From the NCBI GenBank assembly GCA_022509145.1, contig JAFLTX010000007.1, forward strand, positions 1-32,980: DNA of 32,980 nt, read 5' to 3'. The translations under genes and the position numbers were made by a program. Under the pieces are notes generated by a model. The model saw only the letters and a program-made list of their open reading frames with translations, was not told the DNA's origin and made no database searches. Positions within the stretch are counted from its first letter, which is position 1, and each line of letters starts with the position of its first letter. This document shows positions 24,501 through 30,633 of this stretch, in pieces. The DNA comes from Muribaculaceae bacterium. GTDB taxonomy: Bacteria > Bacteroidota > Bacteroidia > Bacteroidales > Muribaculaceae.

Positions 24501-26467
24501 TGCAGGAATTCCTGCAGATGTCGGTAAACGCGCCTCCGCTCACCGCCACCATAAACTCTGACATAAGAGCCCGTTACGACGGGAAGGAACTCGTGGGCGT
24601 CGGTCGTCTCGGCCTCACCAATCTGAGCTATGACCGTACCCCCATCCAAGACCTCAACCTCTCGTTGCAGGCCGCGATGGGCAACGACGGCACCTACGAC
24701 GTGGCCCTCTCGCTGGCCGTGGCCAAGCAGCAGCGTGCCCTTACCGTCTCCAGCAAGCTCGTCACCGGCGAAGAAGGCCTCGAGCCGGAATATGTGAAGC
24801 TGAACCTCGACAAATTCCCGCTCTCTGTGGCTAACGCCTTCCTTGGGAACGACGTGGCGCAGCTCCAAGGCACCATGTCGGGCGACATGGACCTCAGCGG
24901 CGGTCTCACAAAACCGATCCTCAACGGCTCGCTCACCTGCGATTCCGTGGCCGTGTATCTCCCCATCATGGGATCTTCCCTGAAGTTTGACAACGAGCCG
25001 CTCACGGTAACAAACAACGTGGTGCGCTTCAATAATTTCGACATCTACGGCGCCAACAACAATCCTCTCACCATCGACGGTACCATCGACGCCACCAAGC
25101 TCAACGACATCCTGCTCGATGTGAGCGCCAACGCCAACAATTTCCAGCTCGTGGGGAACGACCGCCGCGCAGGAAGCGACCTTTACGGCAAGCTCTTCCT
25201 CAACCTCAACGCCACAGCAAAAGGCCCGATGACGCACTTCACCGCCACGGCCAACCTCAACATCCTGAATTCCACCGACGTCTACTACTCGATTCCGGAT
25301 GCCAACACAGCCATCGAAGCGCGCAAGACCAACGACGTGGTACGCTTCGTGAACCTTGCCGACACCCTTACGATCAAAGAGAAAGAGCAGGAAACCGTCT
25401 ACATGAGGGTCAACGCCACGGTGAGCATCACACCCGGCGCCATGGTGACCGTAAACCTCTCGAACAACGGCACTGACCGCGTGCAGCTCTCTCCCTCCGG
25501 CACAATCACGCTCTACCGCAACTTCATGGGCGACATCACCCTCAACGGACAGCTCAACACCGGCAACGGCTTTGCGCGTTACAACATCCCCGTGCTCGGC
25601 GACAAGGAATTCGTGTTCGACCCCTCGAGCTTCATCCTGTGGAACGGCCCGATGATGAACCCCGTGCTCAACATCAAGGCCACCGACACGATGAAGGTGA
25701 GCGTGTCGCAGTCGGGAGGCAACAGCCGCCTCGTCAACTTCCTGGTGCATCTTTCGGCCACGGGCACCCTCTCGAGCCCCAACGTGCTCTTCGACCTTTC
25801 TACCGACGACGACATGGCCATTCAGAACCAGCTCCAGGGGATGAGTGCCGACCAGCGTAATTCCGCGGCAATGAACATGCTCATCACGGGCATGTATTCC
25901 GCCGGCGACATCTCCTCCAACGTCGGACCGCTTACCGGCAACGTCTATAATTTCCTCGCTTCCCAGCTCAACTCATGGGCGGCCAAAAACATCCGCGGGG
26001 TCGACCTCTCGTTCGGCGTCAACCAATACGACATGACAAACGACGGCCAGTCTTCCACCGCCACCAGCTACAGCTACCAGCTCTCCAAATCGCTCTTCAA
26101 CAACAAATTCAAGATAAGCGTCGGAGGCAATTACTCCACTGAAGACTCCACCGACGACAACCTGACGCAAAACCTCATCAGTGACATCTCTTTCGAGTAT
26201 CTCATCAAGCAGACTCAGACACAGACCATGCTGGTGAAACTCTTCCGTCACAACGGCTATGAGAGCATCCTCGAGGGCGAGATCGTAGAGATGGGCGCCG
26301 GCTTCGTCTACAAGCGCAAGCTCGGCGACTTCAGATCGTTCTTCCGCTCCGGATCTCACAAAAAGAGCACATCGCCTCTCCTTCCTGCCGCCACAACACG
26401 CGCCGACTCCACCGCGGCTCCCGCTCCGGAGGAAGCCACAACCGTCAAATCTTCAGATAATCCCTGA
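21560..26467 (+). CDS. tamB: TamB-like translocation and assembly protein
   Basis: A 1635-residue protein of the AsmA-like TamB (DUF490) family. A charged N-terminal segment precedes one transmembrane helix (about residues 52-72), which anchors it in the inner membrane. The rest is a very long run of beta strands expected to form a periplasm-spanning, lipid-conducting groove. The C-terminal domain (about 1200-1600) ends with LFRHNGYESILEGEIVEMG, a conserved segment of the Bacteroidetes members. In proteobacteria TamB works with the outer-membrane Omp85 protein TamA; here the partner is the lipoprotein-type Omp85 gene 9 bases downstream. The role may be outer-membrane protein assembly or phospholipid transport. 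The frame is intact over its whole length. Confidence 0.94.
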   Translation: MTEKNPDLPADPVNPVDAAEQPAPEGENPKQKKHWIHPTWLRRTLKTLMWIVIVVVILPFLLYIPPIQDLAIDIARKELKKSTGMDVSINKFRLKFPLDVSLQDLLILEASGDTMVSAREAVVDVKLLPLLKLDVQVKKLALNDAYYRLVSSDTSMIMTIKAGLLEVDDKSSVNIKTSYIDLNEAKLRDADIGMYIDVWKKKPNPDDTVPSPFKIRIGNLDGQNVRFGMSSLPSIDTLAIFTQNIQLTNGLIDLPASKITADQLVANSGNFTFLTPTEEYIKTHPEPIDTVSKETPPMQIMGKMVKLTNFDGLYGVAGAKPQPGFDASYLQLAGINVQIDDFYNEASTLKLPIVSLQATERCGLKITEGHGFVGIDSTGLYLDTLQVYTPYSRIHLTAGLPFALMELKPEADVNVNANMSLGIPDINSFMPSLKQYTKLLNINKPLNLRMEAHGILTDISVPVFDVALPGALSLNASGFASNPMNIKQMVASLNIDGQLTDPELVQHFTGDMGFKVPSLKITGKAGANHNAYTADLKLLSPKGDISAVGKVNLNSETYNVNLVVNDFDAAYFVPDIGVGMVTASLDAKGDGFNPTKPSADTDVLLNIDEIEYNKNTLRDITLKATLGNHQYDVTLNSPNSVADINLSLAGEILPDDYSAKGYLHCRNLNLQALGLDSLPNGGSFDIYIDGTASPEKWLYDVDLSIANLDWTLPDQIIHLPEGIQADLLATADEVSLKVDCQQAQLDFFSQENLKEVVDKFSNAADVAVKQLDNRELKVDTLQTLLPKFDLSLATPGAGIVDQMLSSSGLYIDSLNVNLKNDSIITGGAKVLGLQTGSFTIDTISLGLSQRNYLLDYRLHVGNKPGTLDEFADVNLSGYVGGNRLSAFFNQVNSKGENGYKLGFTAAISDDIVSLHFTPLKSMIGYRQWTLNPDNYIDVNLKNYKIEANLEAESNESAVLLETRAGADDLQELHLKLTNINLQEFLQMSVNAPPLTATINSDIRARYDGKELVGVGRLGLTNLSYDRTPIQDLNLSLQAAMGNDGTYDVALSLAVAKQQRALTVSSKLVTGEEGLEPEYVKLNLDKFPLSVANAFLGNDVAQLQGTMSGDMDLSGGLTKPILNGSLTCDSVAVYLPIMGSSLKFDNEPLTVTNNVVRFNNFDIYGANNNPLTIDGTIDATKLNDILLDVSANANNFQLVGNDRRAGSDLYGKLFLNLNATAKGPMTHFTATANLNILNSTDVYYSIPDANTAIEARKTNDVVRFVNLADTLTIKEKEQETVYMRVNATVSITPGAMVTVNLSNNGTDRVQLSPSGTITLYRNFMGDITLNGQLNTGNGFARYNIPVLGDKEFVFDPSSFILWNGPMMNPVLNIKATDTMKVSVSQSGGNSRLVNFLVHLSATGTLSSPNVLFDLSTDDDMAIQNQLQGMSADQRNSAAMNMLITGMYSAGDISSNVGPLTGNVYNFLASQLNSWAAKNIRGVDLSFGVNQYDMTNDGQSSTATSYSYQLSKSLFNNKFKISVGGNYSTEDSTDDNLTQNLISDISFEYLIKQTQTQTMLVKLFRHNGYESILEGEIVEMGAGFVYKRKLGDFRSFFRSGSHKKSTSPLLPAATTRADSTAAPAPEEATTVKSSDNP

Positions 26468-26476
26468 TTCCTGCCC

Positions 26477-28801
26477 ATGAAAGCAAAAAGCATACTCATA
26501 AGGCTCTCGGTGATTCTCCTTCTTCTGGCAGGAGTAGGATGCTCTACCACCAAACGTCTCGGCGAAGGCGAGGTGCTCTATACAGGTGTCAAGAAGGTGA
26601 CCATCACGCCGCAACCCGGCGAGAAACTCCCCGACGCGCTTGTGGGCGAGCTGAAGAAGACCATCGACGTGAAGCCCAACAACCCCATGCCGTTCCTCTC
26701 GCCTTACGTCAGGACCCCCTTCCCCATAGGGCTTTGGGTCTACAACAATTGGAATCCCGACTCAAAAGGCCTCAAGGGATGGCTCTACCGCAATCTGGTG
26801 GCCAAACCGGTGCTCATCAGCGACGTACGCCCGGCAATCCGCAACGACATGATGGAGAAAATCCTCGACGACAACGGCTACTTCGGCTCCACCGCCCATT
26901 ACGAGCTCCTTTACGACAAGAAGAACCCCAAGATGGCCCGCATCAGCTACTCGGTGAACGTAAGCGAGCCGTATCCCATCGACTCCATAATATACATCGA
27001 CCGCCCGGAGAACTCGCTGACTCATTTCATCGACTCCCTGGCGCGCCTCGACAAGTATCTGCAGCCCGGAAGCATCTTCTGCGTAGACTCGCTCAGCGAC
27101 GTGAGAATCAAGATCACAAACCGCCTGCGAAACCGCGGCTACTACTACTTCCGCCCGGAATACATCGAATTCCTGGCCGACAGTCTCATCACCCCCCACC
27201 ACATCACCATCAAGCTCGACCTTGACCAGGCCACGCCCGAGATAGCGATGCGTCAATTCAAGGTGGGAAGGGTGATCACCACAATCGAGCGGCGCAGCAC
27301 CCGCGACCCCGGCACTCCCGACACCACTATGACAAACCGAGGCGAGCTCGTGGTCTACGAGCCGGCCCACCTCCGCAAAAGCATAATCCCCGGCTGCATC
27401 ACATTCCGCGAAGGGCGCCTCTTCTCCGTCAGAGACATGGACCGCACCCAAGAGCGGCTCTCGCGCCTCGGCATCTTCGGGAGCGTCCAGATACAGCCGT
27501 TCCCTGCCGACACCACGGCCGGCGGCGCCGAAGAGATGGACGTGCTTATCAATTGCCGCTTCGACCGCCCCATGGAAGCCTCTGTGGAAGTGAACGCCAC
27601 TTCAAAATCAAACAGTTACATCGGCCCGGGAGTGATCTTCGGTCTTACCCACAATAACGTGTTCGGTGGCGCCGAAAGGCTCTCGCTCCAGCTCACCGGC
27701 AGTTATGAGTGGCAAACGGGCCGGGGAGCCAACCGGAGCATCTTCAACTCCTATGAATTCGGCCTTACCGCCTCGCTTGCTTTCCCGAGGCTCCTGGCTC
27801 CCAACTTCATCAAGCGCCGCCAGCGCGACCTCAACTGGACCACCGTTTCGCTCGGCGCCGACCTCCTCAACAGGCCCCACTATTTCAAAATGGCCGAGCT
27901 TAACGCTGGGTTCTCTTACGACTGGAAACCCACGCGCAACACCTCAAGCACACTGACTCTCTTCAAGCTCACCTACAACAAATTGATGTCGACCACCGAA
28001 GAGTTCGACTCGATCATGAACCTCAATCCGTCGGTGGCCTTGAGTTTCCAGAGCCAGTTTATCCCGCAGCTGAGCTACACGTATACCCTCGACAAATTCC
28101 TTGAGAAAGAGCAGATCAACGGGATTACCTTCACGGGCCAGTTTACAGAGGCCGGCAATATTTTCGACGGCATCTGGTCTATCTTCCAGCGCCACGGTGA
28201 GAAGAAAATGTTCGGCACGCCTTTCTCCCAGTTTATAAAAGGCCAGGTGCAGCTCGTCTACAACCGGCGGCTCTTCCCGCATCTCAACCAATGGATCGTG
28301 AGCCGTGTGCTCATCGGCGCCGAGCATGCCTACGGCAATTCAAGGGAAGTGCCTTATTCCGAGCAATTCTATATCGGCGGCGCCAACTCCATCCGCGCCT
28401 TCACGGTGCGCTCCATCGGCCCGGGCAGCTACCGGCCTCCGAAGTCGCAGCGCGATTCCTACTTCGACCAGACCGGTACATTCAAACTTGAAATGAACGT
28501 GGAATACCGCTTCCCGATCGTGAGCATCCTCCATGGCGCGGCATTTGTCGACGCCGGCAACATCTGGCTCCTCAAGAAGGATCCTCTGCGCCCCGGCGGT
28601 CTGCTCACCGGCAAGACCTTCCTGCGCGACATAGCTCTCGGCACGGGCGTGGGTCTGCGTGTCGACATCGGGGTGATGGTGATTCGCGGCGACCTTGGAT
28701 ACGGCCTTCACGTGCCGTATGCCGACGCCGGGCCGCACTATTTCAACATCCCCTTCAAGAAAGCCTTTGCGTTTCACCTCGCAATCGGCTATCCCTTCTA
28801 A
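26477..28801 (+). CDS. tamL: TamL: lipoprotein-type Omp85 outer-membrane protein
   Basis: A 774-residue outer-membrane protein of the BamA/TamA superfamily, in the Bacteroidetes form TamL that carries a lipid anchor. The signal peptide ends in a lipobox (AGVGC, Cys22). POTRA-like segments follow (about 35-400), including the region around SVNVSEPYPIDSI. The C-terminal half is a 16-strand-type barrel with GGANSIRAFTVRSIGPGS (the conserved Omp85 loop with RxF) near 630-650, and it ends in AIGYPF with a terminal Phe. It probably forms an outer-membrane machine with TamB, whose gene ends 9 bases upstream. Unlike the lipoproteins of the six-gene operon, the residues after its lipid-linked Cys are not acidic. 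Confidence 0.94.
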   Translation: MKAKSILIRLSVILLLLAGVGCSTTKRLGEGEVLYTGVKKVTITPQPGEKLPDALVGELKKTIDVKPNNPMPFLSPYVRTPFPIGLWVYNNWNPDSKGLKGWLYRNLVAKPVLISDVRPAIRNDMMEKILDDNGYFGSTAHYELLYDKKNPKMARISYSVNVSEPYPIDSIIYIDRPENSLTHFIDSLARLDKYLQPGSIFCVDSLSDVRIKITNRLRNRGYYYFRPEYIEFLADSLITPHHITIKLDLDQATPEIAMRQFKVGRVITTIERRSTRDPGTPDTTMTNRGELVVYEPAHLRKSIIPGCITFREGRLFSVRDMDRTQERLSRLGIFGSVQIQPFPADTTAGGAEEMDVLINCRFDRPMEASVEVNATSKSNSYIGPGVIFGLTHNNVFGGAERLSLQLTGSYEWQTGRGANRSIFNSYEFGLTASLAFPRLLAPNFIKRRQRDLNWTTVSLGADLLNRPHYFKMAELNAGFSYDWKPTRNTSSTLTLFKLTYNKLMSTTEEFDSIMNLNPSVALSFQSQFIPQLSYTYTLDKFLEKEQINGITFTGQFTEAGNIFDGIWSIFQRHGEKKMFGTPFSQFIKGQVQLVYNRRLFPHLNQWIVSRVLIGAEHAYGNSREVPYSEQFYIGGANSIRAFTVRSIGPGSYRPPKSQRDSYFDQTGTFKLEMNVEYRFPIVSILHGAAFVDAGNIWLLKKDPLRPGGLLTGKTFLRDIALGTGVGLRVDIGVMVIRGDLGYGLHVPYADAGPHYFNIPFKKAFAFHLAIGYPF

Positions 28802-28824
28802 GGTTTCAAAAAAATTTACTGCTT

Positions 28825-28842
28825 CACCCTCTTGCTGGGGTG
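28825..28842. terminator. Possible terminator between tamL and cdaA
   Basis: CACCC (28825-28829) and GGGTG (28838-28842) can pair, extended by TTTCA/TGAAA further out. The duplicated sequence AGGTTTCAAAAA (28801-28812 and 28850-28861) flanks it. It lies between two convergent genes, where a terminator is expected, but the stem is weak and there is no clean U-run. Confidence 0.3.
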
Positions 28843-28885
28843 TGATGAAAGGTTTCAAAAAGTCTGCGCTTTGTGCACGGATGCT

Positions 28886-29650
28886 CTAACTCTCGGTGAG
28901 AATCTTCTCGAGTTCCTGACCAGTGATCTTGAGCTGGAGTTCTCCGCCTCGGGCCACTGATATACCCCCCGTCTCTTCGCTCACCACGATGCAGAGCGCG
29001 TCGGTGGTCTGGCTCATCCCCAGAGCGGAGCGGTGGCGCAGGCCGAGCTCCTTCGGGATGTCCATGTCGTGGCTCACGGGGAGGATGCATCCGGCCGCCT
29101 TTATTATGTCGCCTGCAATGATGAGGGCTCCGTCGTGCAGCGGCGAGTTTTTGAAGAATATGCTCTCTATCAGGCGCGCGTTCACGGGGGCGTTCAGGCG
29201 TTCGCCGGTGTTCTCATAGTCGTTGAGCGGCATGCGCCTCTGCATCACTATCAGCGCCCCGGTCTTGGTGCGGCTCATCGACTGGCAGGCCCTCACTATG
29301 GCCAGCGCCACTTCATGGTTCCCCTCGTCTACGGCCGGTTTCCCGTGCAGAAGAAGGCGCCGCAGGTTCTTCCAGCGGCTGCGCGATCCGATGTCGATGA
29401 GGAAGCGCTTTATCTGGTCTTGGAAGAGAATCACGAAGATAATCAACCCGATGCTCATAAACTTGTCGAGCACCGTCCCCGTGAGTTTCATATTGAAGAT
29501 TTCGGAAGCCAACACCCAGATGGCGATAAAAGCCAACACCCCGAAAAAGAGGCTCAGCGTGCCGCTCTTGCGCATCAGCTTGTATACGTAGAAAAGCAAG
29601 ACGGCAATGAGCAGTATGTCGATTACATCTATAATTCCGAAACTTACCAT
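28886..29650 (-). CDS. cdaA: Diadenylate cyclase CdaA
   Basis: Membrane-bound DAC-domain enzyme that makes cyclic di-AMP from two ATP. The 254-residue protein has three N-terminal hydrophobic helices (about 5-85). The DisA_N/DAC domain follows, with the active-site motifs DGA (in NSPLHDGALIIAG, about 163-175) and RHR (in LRHRSALG, about 199-206). SEETGGISVARGG is a conserved later segment. It overlaps the upstream folP gene by 7 bases, so the pair is cotranscribed. In Firmicutes cdaA sits with cdaR and glmM; here the partner is folP, an arrangement I recall from other Bacteroidales genomes. The c-di-AMP made probably controls osmolyte balance or envelope properties, as in other phyla. Confidence 0.95.
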   Translation of the reverse strand: MVSFGIIDVIDILLIAVLLFYVYKLMRKSGTLSLFFGVLAFIAIWVLASEIFNMKLTGTVLDKFMSIGLIIFVILFQDQIKRFLIDIGSRSRWKNLRRLLLHGKPAVDEGNHEVALAIVRACQSMSRTKTGALIVMQRRMPLNDYENTGERLNAPVNARLIESIFFKNSPLHDGALIIAGDIIKAAGCILPVSHDMDIPKELGLRHRSALGMSQTTDALCIVVSEETGGISVARGGELQLKITGQELEKILTES

Positions 29651-30498
29651 AATTTTTCTATCGTTCTTGCGGTGAGCACCCCTTCCCTCACATCGTGCAC
29701 CCTTATTATGGAGGCCCCTCTCATCATTGCCGCGGCATTCAGCGCCACTGTGGGCACCAGCGAGTCGGCCACGTCACACTCCGCTGCCTCGCGGGCCATC
29801 CTTTTCCGGCTGATTCCCACCAAGATGGGGCAATCAAACACTCTCAGGCAGTCGAGATTTGCCAGCAGTTCATAACTCTGCTCCGATGTCTTGGCGAATC
29901 CGAAGCCCGGGTCTACGATAAGGTTGGCTATCCCGTGCCTCCTGGCCTCGTCTACCTTGAAAGCCAGTTCGCTTGTCACGTCTGCCACCACTCCCCCGGG
30001 ATAGTCGCAAAGCGAGTCCATCGTCAGCGAGTTTCCCCGGCTGTGGGTCAGGATATACCCGGCGTTCCTCTCCCCCACCGTCGCCATCATCTCCGGATCG
30101 GAGCCTCCGGTGACGTCGTTGATGAAGTCGGCCTGAAAACGGTCTATGCAATGGGCGGCCACCGAGGCGCGATAGGTGTCGATCGAGAGGATTGCCTCCG
30201 GGAAGGCCCTGCGAATCTCTCCTACGGCTTCCGAAAGCCGCTCGAGCTCCTCTTCCGCCGACGGCGGACAGCTCCCCGGGCGAGTGCTGCAGCCGCCGAT
30301 ATCGATCATGTCGGCTCCCGCCTCGATCATCGCCGAGGCACGTTTCACCGCCTCTGCCGCCGTAAGCGAACGGCTCCCCGCGAAAAAAGAATCCGGGGTA
30401 ACATTGATTATCCCCATCACCCACGGGCGGTCGATGGTCACCAATTTACCTTTCACCGTGATCACTTCCGGCTTTATAAAACCTCCAAACAGGCTCAT
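29644..30498 (-). CDS. folP: Dihydropteroate synthase
   Basis: Condenses p-aminobenzoate with hydroxymethyl-dihydropterin diphosphate to form dihydropteroate in folate synthesis; it is the sulfonamide target. The 284-residue TIM barrel has the signature GIINVTPDSFF (about 29-39), DMIDIGGCSTRPG (about 64-76), LSIDTYRA, FINDVTGG, DPGFGFAKT and ILVGISRKRM in the usual order. The start at 30498 was chosen because a longer in-frame version would begin upstream of the -7 promoter element and has no family resemblance. The promoter lies directly before this ATG. The 3' end overlaps cdaA by 7 bases. Confidence 0.96.
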   Translation of the reverse strand: MSLFGGFIKPEVITVKGKLVTIDRPWVMGIINVTPDSFFAGSRSLTAAEAVKRASAMIEAGADMIDIGGCSTRPGSCPPSAEEELERLSEAVGEIRRAFPEAILSIDTYRASVAAHCIDRFQADFINDVTGGSDPEMMATVGERNAGYILTHSRGNSLTMDSLCDYPGGVVADVTSELAFKVDEARRHGIANLIVDPGFGFAKTSEQSYELLANLDCLRVFDCPILVGISRKRMAREAAECDVADSLVPTVALNAAAMMRGASIIRVHDVREGVLTARTIEKLW

Positions 30499-30503
30499 GA
30501 CTG

Positions 30504-30535
30504 CAAATTTAACAAAAAACTCGCAAAGCCCCAAA
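30504..30535 (-). promoter_or_regulatory. folP promoter with -33 and -7 boxes
   Basis: On the minus strand the -33 box TTTG (30532-30535) and the -7 box TAAATTTG (30504-30511) are separated by 20 bases, the spacing of Bacteroides promoters. The -7 box ends 5 bases before the folP ATG, so the transcript would start at or very close to the start codon. It is the best-formed promoter in the window. Confidence 0.7.
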
Positions 30536-30553
30536 ACGCCCCACCCCTCCGCC

Positions 30554-30584
30554 GGCTCTACAGTTCAAAACAGAAAGGAGAGCC
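30554..30584. repeat. 6-bp inverted repeat between folP and the BspA-like gene
   Basis: GGCTCT (30554-30559) and AGAGCC (30579-30584) form a possible hairpin with a 19-base loop, 50 bases after the stop of the BspA-like gene. It may help end that transcript, but there is no U-run. A short tandem repeat of TGATATC lies nearby at 30611-30624. Confidence 0.3.
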
Positions 30585-30633
30585 ATGGCCTTCCCGCCAC
30601 AGCTCCCCCTTGATATCTGATATCTGATAATCG

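Noticed and set aside
24212..25750. 512-residue open frame antisense to tamB
   Set aside because: Composition is dominated by His, Val, Glu and Arg, as expected for the complement of a GC-rich coding sequence. It has no domain, and tamB is a clear full-length gene on the other strand.
30499..30534. Longer N-terminus for folP
   Set aside because: The 12 extra residues overlap the promoter and have no family resemblance.
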